This document shows, piece by piece, positions 6,126-13,456 of a DNA stretch of 14,046 nucleotides. Under the pieces are notes generated by a model. The model was not told the origin of the DNA. It did no database searches and saw only the letters and a program-made list of their open reading frames with translations. This DNA is from S146-42 sp965371965. Lineage in GTDB: Bacteria > Planctomycetota > Phycisphaerae > Phycisphaerales > UBA1924. The stretch is from NCBI GenBank assembly GCA_965371965.1, contig CBDVAM010000091.1:1-14046 (forward strand). The letters are read 5' to 3'. Numbering within the stretch: position 1 is the stretch's first letter; every line of letters begins with the position of its first letter. The position numbers and the translations under genes were made by a program.

Positions 6126-8195
6126 ATGCGCTGCGGCTCATCCATAATTGCGTCCTGCCTGGTGCTTGCTGGCTGGGGTGGCACGCCCGCGCCGGCTCAG
6201 TGCGAGCCCGAACTCGTCGGATCGCTGTCGGGGTCTGTCTTCGACGTCGAGTTTGCCGGCGACATCGCCTACCTCGCCGCGTCCTACGGCGGCATCCATG
6301 TTCTGGATATCTCCGATCCGACCAGGCCGACGTTGATCGGGAAGCTCGATCAACTCACACGCGTGTGGGGTATTGAACTCTGGGGCGACGTGCTGGTCGC
6401 CTCGGTGGGTTTCGACGGCCTCGTCACCGTCGATATCAGCGAGCCCACCGCTCCTGTTCTGCTGGGCTCGCTGGTGCTTCCGTACCTCGTGACGGACGTC
6501 AGCGTCTCCGCGGGGCGTGCGTACGCCAGCACGCCCGAGGCGATGTTCATTGTCGATATCACCGATCCCACAACGCCCCGGTTGCTTGGTTCGTACGAAG
6601 GCAAGGGTCTGCAGCATCAACCGATCATCGACGGCGACATCGCGTTCGTCCCGGTTCATGATGCCCAGGAGGTGCATGTCCTGGACGTGTCGGACCCGGC
6701 ATCGCCGTCGCTCCTGGCCACGCTGGACGTGACGACAGAGCCCAACGCCTTGCGCCTCATCGGTACTCAGTTGCAGATCGCGACCGACACCGGCATGGCC
6801 TTCGCGGACGTGAGCAACCCGGCGGCACCAGAACTCATCAGGACTATCCGAACATTCATACCTGTGAACGATGTCGAAACTCTCGGCGGCTTCGCCTACT
6901 GGGCGATGCCCGGGCCCGGCATCTGGGTGATTGATCTGATGGCCATGGATCAAACCCGTATCGTGGACATTGGGCTCTTTGATGAGGGGCGTGCGCGACG
7001 CGTGAAGATTCGAGACGGTCTCGCGTACGTCCCCGCAGAAGAGGGCGGGCTGCAAATTCTGGATATCGCCGATCCCACCAATCTTTACGTCGTTGGCGCA
7101 TACAAAGCGCCCTACCGCGGCAGGCACGTTCAGCTTCACGATGGCATCGCCTACCTTGGCGAACGCTCTCTGTCCTTGTCCCGCATCATGGCCGTCGATG
7201 TGCGCGATCCCACCTTTCCCACCGTGCTCGGATCGCTCGTGCTCGATGGCGACATCGAGGCGATCGAGGCCGACCCTCAGAACGGGGTCATGTACGTCGT
7301 AGACAGTGACCATGGGCTCAGGCTGCTCGATATCAGCGACCCGACCGATATTCAACTGATATCCACGATCGACGCCGGCGCCGGCGCCAGAATGCTTGTC
7401 CGGCGGGGCGACCGGCTGTATGTGCCTGCTGGTGGACAACTGATGATCTTCGATATCTCGGACCGTTTCCAACCCACTCTGCTGAGCGAGACGAGACAGT
7501 CGATGACCGGCATGGACGTATCCGGTACGTTCGTCATACTTTCAACACACACCGACGGCTTGCAGATCATCGATGCGTCAGATCCCACTCAGCCGATTAC
7601 GGTCGGCGCGTTTCCATTACAAACCGCACATGGCTCCGATGTCATCGTTCGCGATGGCCTGGCCTACTTCGCCGTTTCACGAATGAGCCGTCCAAGGCGG
7701 GGCGATCCTGCGGGTCTCTACATCATCGACATCAGCCAGCCCGATGCCCCGACACTCGTGTCAATCATCGACCGCCTGAGATTGGACGCCGGGCCCCGCA
7801 CAGAAACGTGGTTCAATGGCATGGGTCTCCATCGTGGTGTTGTGTACCTGGATGAACGCGAACGCGGAGTCGAGTTGTACGATGTCTCGAACCCCGCACG
7901 CCCAAGATTTTTCGACGCACCTGGCTCATTCGTGAACGTCCCTTCCGCATTCGACGCCGACCTGGCGTACTTCGGTTCGTTCCCTCTGGGCCTGCGGATC
8001 TTCGATATCTCCACTTGTGGCAGATGTGCCGCCGACCTCGATGGTGACGGCGACGCCGACGCCGAGGACTTCCTCGCGTACCTCGACGCCTTCGCGAACG
8101 GCGAGGTCGACATTTGCGACATCGACGCCGATGGCGACTGCGACGCCGAGGACTTCTTCGGATACCTCGATCTGTTTGCCGACGGCTGCGACTGA
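6126..8195 (+). CDS. Secreted LVIVD-repeat beta-propeller protein with dockerin, paralogue 2
   Basis: The ATG at 6126 is chosen because GAGAGGAAG precedes it and a signal peptide follows (MRCGSSIIASCLVLAG..., likely cut after APA before QCEPEL). The 689-residue product has 14 LVIVD repeats matching those of the gene at 2553 one for one, including the insertion in repeat 12 (SRPRRGDPAG) and the ending IFDISTC at residue 631, the same residue number as in its paralogue. The mature propeller has no cysteine except the one at its start and the pair at its end. The dockerin (from about residue 634) is of the full four-cysteine type but ends GCD, one residue beyond the usual Gly-Cys. It is an exported beta-propeller of unknown ligand, probably an adhesion or glycan-interaction protein (inference). 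It has its own promoter. Confidence 0.92.
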   Translation: MRCGSSIIASCLVLAGWGGTPAPAQCEPELVGSLSGSVFDVEFAGDIAYLAASYGGIHVLDISDPTRPTLIGKLDQLTRVWGIELWGDVLVASVGFDGLVTVDISEPTAPVLLGSLVLPYLVTDVSVSAGRAYASTPEAMFIVDITDPTTPRLLGSYEGKGLQHQPIIDGDIAFVPVHDAQEVHVLDVSDPASPSLLATLDVTTEPNALRLIGTQLQIATDTGMAFADVSNPAAPELIRTIRTFIPVNDVETLGGFAYWAMPGPGIWVIDLMAMDQTRIVDIGLFDEGRARRVKIRDGLAYVPAEEGGLQILDIADPTNLYVVGAYKAPYRGRHVQLHDGIAYLGERSLSLSRIMAVDVRDPTFPTVLGSLVLDGDIEAIEADPQNGVMYVVDSDHGLRLLDISDPTDIQLISTIDAGAGARMLVRRGDRLYVPAGGQLMIFDISDRFQPTLLSETRQSMTGMDVSGTFVILSTHTDGLQIIDASDPTQPITVGAFPLQTAHGSDVIVRDGLAYFAVSRMSRPRRGDPAGLYIIDISQPDAPTLVSIIDRLRLDAGPRTETWFNGMGLHRGVVYLDERERGVELYDVSNPARPRFFDAPGSFVNVPSAFDADLAYFGSFPLGLRIFDISTCGRCAADLDGDGDADAEDFLAYLDAFANGEVDICDIDADGDCDAEDFFGYLDLFADGCD

Positions 8196-8214
8196 TCGGC
8201 CTTCGAGAATTGGC

Positions 8215-8243
8215 TTGGAACCGGCGAGCCCCGGCGGTACGCT
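8215..8243 (+). promoter_or_regulatory. Promoter of the small dockerin protein gene
   Basis: TTGGAA (8215-8220) and TACGCT (8238-8243) are separated by 17 bases. They begin 20 bases after the previous stop codon. Transcription would start near 8250, leaving a leader of about 42 bases. The gene can therefore be expressed apart from the propeller gene before it. Confidence 0.5.
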
Positions 8244-8291
8244 GGGAGTCCGACCATCCATTCGAACGACAACCCCAGGAAGAGCCCCGCC

Positions 8292-9065
8292 ATGAACAAG
8301 CCAGTCTTGCCAGCCATGCTCATCTGCCTTGCCGCCCCGCACGCTCTCGCACAGGACGAACTCTGGCGCCAAGACCCCATCGACTCCTGCGGCGGGCTCT
8401 CCAGCCAGGACGCCCGCAACAACGGCGGGCTCGGCTGGTTCAGCGAGGTCGCAGACAACTTCGAGGCCCAGGCCGGCGACGCCGTCGGCAGCCTCATGTT
8501 CTGGGGCGGCTACTGCTCCCCGCTGGGCGAGGAGGGCAACACCGAGGGATTCACCATCCGGTTCTATACCGACGCCAATGGGCATCCCGCCACACGCATC
8601 CATGAGCTGGACGTGTTCGAGTTCACCGAGGAGCACTACGCGAGCCTCGGCGACCTCGCCGGGTATGAGTATGGCCTCGATCTGGCGGTCCCGTTCGAGG
8701 TGCCCGACGACGGGCAGTACTGGGTCAGTGTCGTGGCGATTCTCGCTCGCGGCGGCGGCGCGCAAGAGCCGCAATGGGGCTGGGTCCAGGCCATCGGCTT
8801 CAACCCTCCCGGTGCCCACCAGTGGTTCTTCGATCCGGGCAACTTCGTCGAGCAGAACAACGACGTGTCCTTCGTGCTGTTCGCCGCCGAGGGTGGCTGC
8901 CCCGCCGACCTCGACGGCGATGGCGACGCCGACGCCGACGACTTCTTCGCGTACCTCGACGCCTTCGCCGCCGGCGACTTCGGGGTCTGCGACATTGACA
9001 CCGATGGCGACTGCGACGCCGACGATTTCTTTGGGTATCTCGACCTGTTCGCACAAGGCTGCTGA
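8292..9065 (+). CDS. Secreted beta-rich dockerin protein
   Basis: The start ATG has AGGAAGAG seven bases upstream and begins a 20-residue signal peptide (MNKPVLPAML..., ALA before QD). The mature region (residues 21-202) is a single beta-rich domain with a VADNFEAQ motif, FWGGYC, FTIRFYTD and QYWVSVVA. This pattern recurs in planctomycete secreted proteins that I recall as hypothetical, and no enzyme family is recognised. Cys33 and Cys75 could form a disulfide. Residues 203-257 are a canonical four-cysteine two-repeat dockerin ending AQGC. At 257 residues it is much the smallest of the four dockerin proteins. Role unknown; export and attachment to the same partner as its neighbours are inferred from the shared C-terminus. 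Confidence 0.9.
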   Translation: MNKPVLPAMLICLAAPHALAQDELWRQDPIDSCGGLSSQDARNNGGLGWFSEVADNFEAQAGDAVGSLMFWGGYCSPLGEEGNTEGFTIRFYTDANGHPATRIHELDVFEFTEEHYASLGDLAGYEYGLDLAVPFEVPDDGQYWVSVVAILARGGGAQEPQWGWVQAIGFNPPGAHQWFFDPGNFVEQNNDVSFVLFAAEGGCPADLDGDGDADADDFFAYLDAFAAGDFGVCDIDTDGDCDADDFFGYLDLFAQGC

Positions 9066-9203
9066 CCTGGCGATCTCGGGGCCTGGGTCCGCCGATTCGA
9101 CCAGTGGGCACCAGGGCTCTTGTACCCCCTCAGATAGGCATCTGGTGCGCCCTAAATCGACGCGGCTGAAAATCTCGATAGAAGACCCGCCCGGTCGATG
9201 CTG

Positions 9204-9209
9204 TATGCT
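9204..9209 (+). promoter_or_regulatory. Possible -10 element of the dehydrogenase gene
   Basis: TATGCT resembles the -10 hexamers of the other genes here, but no -35-like hexamer sits 16-18 bases upstream. The start of transcription would fall near 9216, which is the first base of an 8-bp inverted repeat. Confidence 0.35.
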
Positions 9210-9215
9210 CGCAAC

Positions 9216-9238
9216 CCCCGCCCATCGCTAGGGCGGGG
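9216..9238 (+). promoter_or_regulatory. GC-rich leader hairpin or operator
   Basis: CCCCGCCC and GGGCGGGG form a perfect 8-bp inverted repeat around a 7-base loop (ATCGCTA). It lies 20 bases before the dehydrogenase start and just after a possible -10. It could be a 5' mRNA stem, an operator, or a late terminator for the gene before it. No T tract follows, so a terminator is the least likely. Confidence 0.45.
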
Positions 9239-9258
9239 ACTTCGACCAGGAGCCGTCC

Positions 9259-10557
9259 ATGAGCAGCGATTTGTACACCCAGGCCCTCACCCGCCTCGAC
9301 CTCGCCAGCGAGCATTCCAAGGCCCACCCCGAGACCGTCCTTCGCCTCCGCCAGCCCAAGCAGACCCTCGAGGTCTCCATCCCCGTCCGCATGGACGACG
9401 GCTCCGAGCACATCTTCACCGGCTACCGCTGCCGCCATGACGACACCCGAGGCCCGGCAAAGGGAGGCGTCCGCTTCCACCCGGGCGTCACCAAGGACGA
9501 GGTCCAGAGCCTCGCATTCTGGATGACCTTCAAGTGCGCCGTCGCGGGCATCCCCTTCGGCGGGGGCAAGGGCGGGGTTATCGTCAATCCCAAGCAACTC
9601 AGCCTCCGTGAGATCGAACGCATCAGCCGCGGCTATATTCGCGCGATCGGTCGCAACATCGGCCCCGACACCGATGTCCCCGCCCCCGATGTCTATACCA
9701 ACGCCCAGATCATGGCCTGGATGATGGACGAGTATTCGGTCATGGTCGGCACGCGCACGCCCGCAGTTATCACCGGCAAGCCCGTCGCCCTCGGCGGATC
9801 GGTCGGACGCGACGACGCCACCGCCCGAGGCGGGTACTACCAGCTCAAGGAGCTCGAGTCCATCCGAAGCTTCGAGCCCGAGAAGACCACCATCGCAATC
9901 CAGGGCTTCGGCAACGCCGGGCAGCACTTCGCAAGCCTCGCCCATGCCGATGGCTACAAGGTGGTCGCCGTCAGCGACTCTCGCGGCGCAATCCACGACC
10001 CCGACGGCCTGGACATCCCCGCCATCATCGAGATCAAGCGGTCCAAACGCAGGGTCGACGGTGGGCAAGAATCTGAGATCACCAACGAGTCCCTGCTCGA
10101 ACTCGATGTTGACGTGCTCGTCCCCGCCGCCCTGGAGGGCGTCATCACCGAAACCAACGCGAAGAAGATCAAGGCGAGCGTCATCATCGAACTCGCCAAC
10201 GGCCCCACATCCCCCGACGCCGACGAGATCCTGTACGAGGCCGGCACGATGGTCGTGCCCGATATCCTCGCCAACTCCGGCGGGGTCACCGTCAGCTACT
10301 TCGAGTGGACCCAGAACAAGCAGGGGTACTCCTGGAATCTCGAGAGCGTCCACGAACGCCTCCATGAGATCATGCGGCGCGAGTTTCGAGCCGTCTACGA
10401 CAAGCACGAAGGCAAGTCCATCTCCATGCGGACCGCCGCCTACGCGCTCGCCCTGGACCGCCTGAGCGAGGCCCACGAGGCAACCGGGACCGAATCGGAC
10501 TTCCGGAGACCGGCGGACCGTCTCAAACCGATCCGAACGGTCGCCGCCCGAGGCTAG
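9259..10557 (+). CDS. gdhA: Glutamate dehydrogenase (Glu/Leu/Phe/Val family)
   Basis: The enzyme interconverts glutamate and 2-oxoglutarate plus ammonium in the cytoplasm, linking nitrogen and carbon metabolism. The 432-residue length is typical of the hexameric bacterial and archaeal class. The N-terminal substrate domain has KGGVRFHP (68-74), MTFKCAVAGIPFGGGKGG (89-106, with catalytic Lys104 and substrate-binding Lys92) and VPAPDVYT (140-147, catalytic Asp144). The Rossmann domain has GFGNAG (216-221), and ASP-type residue Asp240 ends the second strand, which points to NAD use (inference). LANGPT and ILANSGGV follow at 312-317 and 336-343. Leucine or phenylalanine dehydrogenase are the alternatives, but length and motifs favour GDH. 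CAGGAG lies upstream of the ATG. The gene stands alone, with its own leader. Confidence 0.93.
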   Translation: MSSDLYTQALTRLDLASEHSKAHPETVLRLRQPKQTLEVSIPVRMDDGSEHIFTGYRCRHDDTRGPAKGGVRFHPGVTKDEVQSLAFWMTFKCAVAGIPFGGGKGGVIVNPKQLSLREIERISRGYIRAIGRNIGPDTDVPAPDVYTNAQIMAWMMDEYSVMVGTRTPAVITGKPVALGGSVGRDDATARGGYYQLKELESIRSFEPEKTTIAIQGFGNAGQHFASLAHADGYKVVAVSDSRGAIHDPDGLDIPAIIEIKRSKRRVDGGQESEITNESLLELDVDVLVPAALEGVITETNAKKIKASVIIELANGPTSPDADEILYEAGTMVVPDILANSGGVTVSYFEWTQNKQGYSWNLESVHERLHEIMRREFRAVYDKHEGKSISMRTAAYALALDRLSEAHEATGTESDFRRPADRLKPIRTVAARG

Positions 10558-10584
10558 ACCAATCCCCGTTCGCTCTCCTTGCCG

Positions 10585-10600
10585 ATTCTCAAGAGAGAAT
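10585..10600. terminator. Short hairpin after the dehydrogenase gene
   Basis: ATTCTC and GAGAAT form a perfect 6-bp stem with an AAGA loop, 28 bases after the dehydrogenase stop codon. It is A+T-rich and has no T tract, so it is a weak terminator candidate at best. An operator for the next gene is also possible. Confidence 0.25.
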
Positions 10601-10673
10601 GTGCGAGAAGTGTAAGCGCAATGCAACACAGTGCCAACTCGTGCGTTTTGCGGCTCGGAGGAGCTTTGCGCGG

Positions 10674-10679
10674 TACACT
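10674..10679 (+). promoter_or_regulatory. Possible -10 element of the DUF1573-rhodanese-MauE operon
   Basis: TACACT is preceded by GCGG and is identical to the -10 of the second propeller gene. A TTGCGG lies at 10648-10653, but the spacer is 20 bases, longer than normal. Transcription would begin near 10686, about 70 bases before the ATG at 10759. Confidence 0.35.
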
Positions 10680-10758
10680 CAACGTGCTCTGCTTCTGCGG
10701 CAGACCCGTATGAAATACTTACATGACTCGGTCGAGAGCGACTCGGGAGGATGAGGCC

Positions 10759-11916
10759 ATGCGACGTTTCCCTGCGATGTTGATGCTTGTCTCGGTGGTT
10801 GGGCTCGCGGCACCGATGGTCGCCGCACAGGTCGAGGGACCCCCCACCGCACCACCCCAGGTGGAAAAGGTACCGAGAATCCACATCGACCGGACCGTGC
10901 ACGACTTCGGGACGCTCTATGAGGACGCCGGCAAGCAGCGCACAACGTTCATCTTCACCAACAACGGCGACGCCGAGTTGCGAATCACGAACGTCGCGAC
11001 GACCTGCGGATGCACGACGCCGGAGATGGAGAAGCACGTGTACGCCCCGGGCGAGTCCGGCGAGCTGGTCGTCTACTACGACCCGCACAACCGCAAGGGT
11101 CCGCAGAACCGCAAGGTCACCGTCCATTCCAACGATCCAGCGTCGCCCCGGTTGGCCGTTTCGATCCAGGCAAACGTCAAGCGGATGATCGAGATCGAGC
11201 CCGCGATCGTCCGTCTGGGCCAGATTCCCAAGGGTGAAGCGCGGACCATGATGGTCGATATCACGGGAAGAGCGCCGGGCTTCCAGGTCGTGGAGACCGA
11301 AGTGCTCCGCATCGACGGCCTCAACGTCGAGATCCTCGATACCCAGATGATCGAAGAAGACGACGGGGGCAGCGTGTCACGGGTAACCCTCTTGGTCAGC
11401 CTGGACCAGAGTCAGCCGATCGGAGCCTTTCAAGGGGCGCTCTCGATCACGATGTCCGATGCCGCCGGCAACGATTCGACCAAGAACATGTCGATCATCG
11501 GAGAGATCCTTGGCGATCTCAAGGTCTCGCCCAAGCAGTTCAACGTCGGCCCCGTCCCGCCCGACGGGTCCATGGAGCGCCACTTCAGCATCATCAGCCG
11601 CGACAACATCCCCTTCAAGATCCTCAAGGTCGAGGAACGCCCGCTCATGGGGATCAACAACGAGCCCAGGCCCGTGGCGCTTCAGAACATCACCTTTGAG
11701 GCGATCGCCGAGACTCCCGAACGCCCCGACAAGTACATGATCCGCTTCCGCTTCGAGCCCCGCCCCGAGATCGTTCGCCAGTTCTTCACACAGGTCGTGT
11801 TCCACACCGACCGCAAGGACGAGCCCGAGATCGTCCTTCGCGTCCTGGGACGGATCAACAACGCGGTGCTGATCCCGCCGCCACCGGCGAACGCCGACGC
11901 CGGCAAGGACGGCTGA
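10759..11916 (+). CDS. Exported DUF1573 protein
   Basis: The ATG at 10759 is preferred to the ATG at 10723 because GGGAGGATGAGG precedes it and the product then begins with a signal peptide (MRRFPAMLMLVSVVGLAAPM, AA before QVEG). The 385-residue protein has a DUF1573 domain at about 40-138: VHDFGTLYED, FTNNGDAELRI, the hallmark TTCGCTTP (81-88) and PGESGELVV. Two more Ig-like strands sets follow, at about 145-250 (IVRLGQIPKGEARTM) and 265-375 (KQFNVGPVPPDGSMERHF). DUF1573 is an Ig-like fold of unknown function, common in secreted proteins of Bacteroidetes and Planctomycetes. The CGC motif could bind a metal or be redox active, but that is inference. It leads a three-gene operon; the next start lies two bases after its stop, so translation is probably coupled. 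Confidence 0.92.
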   Translation: MRRFPAMLMLVSVVGLAAPMVAAQVEGPPTAPPQVEKVPRIHIDRTVHDFGTLYEDAGKQRTTFIFTNNGDAELRITNVATTCGCTTPEMEKHVYAPGESGELVVYYDPHNRKGPQNRKVTVHSNDPASPRLAVSIQANVKRMIEIEPAIVRLGQIPKGEARTMMVDITGRAPGFQVVETEVLRIDGLNVEILDTQMIEEDDGGSVSRVTLLVSLDQSQPIGAFQGALSITMSDAAGNDSTKNMSIIGEILGDLKVSPKQFNVGPVPPDGSMERHFSIISRDNIPFKILKVEERPLMGINNEPRPVALQNITFEAIAETPERPDKYMIRFRFEPRPEIVRQFFTQVVFHTDRKDEPEIVLRVLGRINNAVLIPPPPANADAGKDG

Positions 11917-11918
11917 GG

Positions 11919-12578
11919 ATGACAAGCGTCGTCCGGGCGTTCTCCATCCTGGGCCTTGCGCTGGTCGTCGGGTTGATCCACTCGTGGTGGGTGCCGATCT
12001 CGATCGCTGCCGAGGGCAACGACGCCGCGGCCCAGCAGAGGCTGAACAGCCTGATCGATGAGCAGCAAGATCAGGCCCAGCCCGACCCCACGGGATCCAA
12101 CCATGCGGATCTCTCGGATCCGCCAAGTACCGACCCAGGCCATGCCGCCGAGGGCGAGGTTGTTTCGGATCCTGCGATCCACCTGACTCTCGCCCAGACC
12201 CAGGCCCTCTTCGAGCGCCACGTCCAGAACTGGACCGGCGAGGTCATCATCATCGACGCGCGAGACGCAGACGGCGCATACGAAGATGGTCATATCTGGG
12301 GTGCCGAGTTCATCACCACCGACATGGTCCTTCAGAACCTGCCGCTAGTCGTTATGGGCGTCACGATGACGACGCAGGATCGCCTCTTCATGGTCACGCC
12401 CGAGCAGACGATCGTCATCTACTGCACCGGCGGGGATTGCGACGAATCCGAGAACCTCCGCATCCGCCTGGTCAACGACCTCTTGCTGGAGAACGTCTGG
12501 ATCTTCGAGGCCGGCTATCCGGCCTGGGTCGAGGCGGGCCTGCCCATCGCCACCGGGAGCACGCCCTTTGGCGACTGA
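11919..12578 (+). CDS. Exported rhodanese-domain protein
   Basis: The 219-residue product starts with a hydrophobic segment (about 5-30, ending SIAAE) that is a signal peptide or membrane anchor, followed by a low-complexity linker (about 35-85) and a single rhodanese domain (about 87-212). The domain has IIIDARD (110-116), YEDGHIWGAEF (121-131, the usual GHIPGA motif), IVIYCTGGDCDES (165-177, active Cys169 and a second Cys174) and the tail EAGYPAWVEAGLPI. Rhodaneses transfer a sulfane sulfur through a persulfide on that Cys. Export suggests an envelope sulfur or thiol role. A second Cys in the loop could form a disulfide with the first (inference). Its ATG sits in GAGGATG, overlapping the Shine-Dalgarno-like end of the DUF1573 gene, and its stop overlaps the next gene. 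Confidence 0.9.
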   Translation: MTSVVRAFSILGLALVVGLIHSWWVPISIAAEGNDAAAQQRLNSLIDEQQDQAQPDPTGSNHADLSDPPSTDPGHAAEGEVVSDPAIHLTLAQTQALFERHVQNWTGEVIIIDARDADGAYEDGHIWGAEFITTDMVLQNLPLVVMGVTMTTQDRLFMVTPEQTIVIYCTGGDCDESENLRIRLVNDLLLENVWIFEAGYPAWVEAGLPIATGSTPFGD

Positions 12579-13092
12579 GCGATCCCAACCAGGCGTGCCG
12601 CTCAGCCTGTGGCTCTTGGTCTGTCGATTCGCTGTAGCTGCGCTGCTGGGCATCGCCGCCTACCACAAGCTGCTGAACCCCCAGGAGTTTGCCAACGCCG
12701 TCAAGGCCTACAAGATCCTGCCCGAGCACCTGGTCCACGTCTCGGCGTTCGCCATCCCCTGGACCGAGGCCCTGGTCGCTGTCGCGCTGGTCCTGGGATT
12801 CTGGACCCGAGCCGCGGCGCTGCTCAGCTCGGCCCTGGTCATCTCGTTTCTCTATGCCATCGCCAGCGTGATGATCCGCAGCGACGTGACCGTCTCGGAC
12901 TGCTCCTGCTTCGGCGAGGCGGTCATCATCTGCACCGGCGCACCGGGCTGGTGCCACCTGGCCCAGGATGTGGTCCTGCTCATACTCTCTGGCATGGTCG
13001 TCTTCTGGGGCGCCGGGCGGATCTCGACCGACCACATGCTCTCCTCGGCACCCCCGCCCGACAACGCCAAACCCAGCGACGCCAAGGCGTGA
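12568..13092 (+). CDS. MauE/DoxX-like redox-associated membrane protein
   Basis: The 174-residue protein fits the MauE family: about four membrane segments (near 12-32, 55-77, 82-103 and 131-150), the N-terminal YHKLLNPQEFANAVKAYKIL motif, IPWTEALVA, and DCSCFGE (111-117), which matches the family's CGCFG motif. Two more cysteines (Cys122 and Cys129) lie just after. MauE is needed for maturation of disulfide-rich methylamine dehydrogenase, and relatives are thought to carry electrons for thiol redox. Here the partner is unknown. The C-terminal tail (about 155-174) is Pro/Ala-rich and probably disordered. A TTG start overlapping the rhodanese gene by 11 bases is supported by GGGAG eight bases upstream. 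A GTG at 12595 is the alternative, just before the first membrane segment. Confidence 0.88.
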   Translation: MATERSQPGVPLSLWLLVCRFAVAALLGIAAYHKLLNPQEFANAVKAYKILPEHLVHVSAFAIPWTEALVAVALVLGFWTRAAALLSSALVISFLYAIASVMIRSDVTVSDCSCFGEAVIICTGAPGWCHLAQDVVLLILSGMVVFWGAGRISTDHMLSSAPPPDNAKPSDAKA

Positions 13093-13115
13093 GCACCGCC
13101 CACGCGAGGCCTGCC

Positions 13116-13121
13116 TAGTAT
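13116..13121 (+). promoter_or_regulatory. Possible -10 element of rpsR
   Basis: TAGTAT lies 87 bases before the rpsR start, in the gap after the MauE-like gene. No -35 match at the right distance is seen, so this rests on position and hexamer alone. Confidence 0.25.
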
Positions 13122-13202
13122 TCCCGCTCGATAACCGTCGCTCGTTCGTCCCGCGCTGTCCGCGGCACCGAATCGAGCCACAAGTCCACGACGGAGAATT
13201 CC

Positions 13203-13448
13203 ATGAGTCGATTCAGCGGCCGCTTCAGCGCTCCACCCCGCCCCGACGTCGTCAAGGAGGGTGCCGACGGGCTGCCCTTCGTCGATTGGAAGGACGGCGA
13301 ATCGCTCCGCCGGATGATGAGCCCCAACGGCAAGATCTACAGCCGCAAGCGCCTCAGCAGCTCTGCCCGCGAGCAGAAGCTCATCGCCCAGGCGATCAAG
13401 CGCGCCCGCTTCATGGGCATGCTGCCGTTCACCTCGGCGACGCTCTAG
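13203..13448 (+). CDS. rpsR: Small ribosomal subunit protein bS18
   Basis: This 81-residue basic protein carries the bS18 core: FVDWKDGESLRRMMSPNGKI (about 26-45) matches the usual (I/F)DYKDxxxLRxFIsexGKI, and QAIKRARFMGMLPFT (63-77) matches the RNA-binding AIKRARxxALLPF segment. bS18 binds the 30S platform with bS6 near the mRNA exit. The N-terminus (about 1-22) is longer than in E. coli and Pro/Arg-rich. The usual LPRRxTG part is IYSRKRLSS here, and there are no zinc-type cysteines. GGAG lies just upstream of the ATG. Unlike most bacteria, bS6, SSB and bL9 genes are not adjacent. The next gene starts nine bases after its stop, so the two may share a transcript. Confidence 0.88.
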   Translation: MSRFSGRFSAPPRPDVVKEGADGLPFVDWKDGESLRRMMSPNGKIYSRKRLSSSAREQKLIAQAIKRARFMGMLPFTSATL

Positions 13449-13456
13449 AACCGACC

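Noticed and set aside
6138..7472. Minus-strand open frame of 444 codons within the second propeller gene
   Set aside because: It mirrors the repetitive propeller codons (DISDP gives repeated IGDIDN-like text) and has no independent support. The similar frame at 3108-4256 is rejected for the same reason.
8037..8192. GAYGGCGAYGGCGAC-type repeats that could suggest a CRISPR or minisatellite
   Set aside because: They are codons of calcium-binding dockerin loops in frame, of irregular spacing, with no spacers.
7926..9056. Minus-strand open frame of 376 codons across two dockerin genes
   Set aside because: Its Val/Gly/Glu-rich text is the reverse of the Asp-rich dockerin codons, and it spans two unrelated genes and their promoter.
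1..9065. A cellulosome locus
   Set aside because: The tails resemble dockerins but no cohesin, scaffoldin or recognisable glycoside hydrolase is present, so cellulosome assembly is not supported.
10723..10758. Upstream ATG for the DUF1573 gene
   Set aside because: It would add a charged dozen residues before the signal peptide; the ATG at 10759 has the better ribosome site.
9130..11127. Minus-strand open frame of 665 codons across the dehydrogenase gene and into the DUF1573 gene
   Set aside because: It is antisense to two clearly recognised genes, has no family motif and a composition typical of mirror frames in GC-rich DNA.
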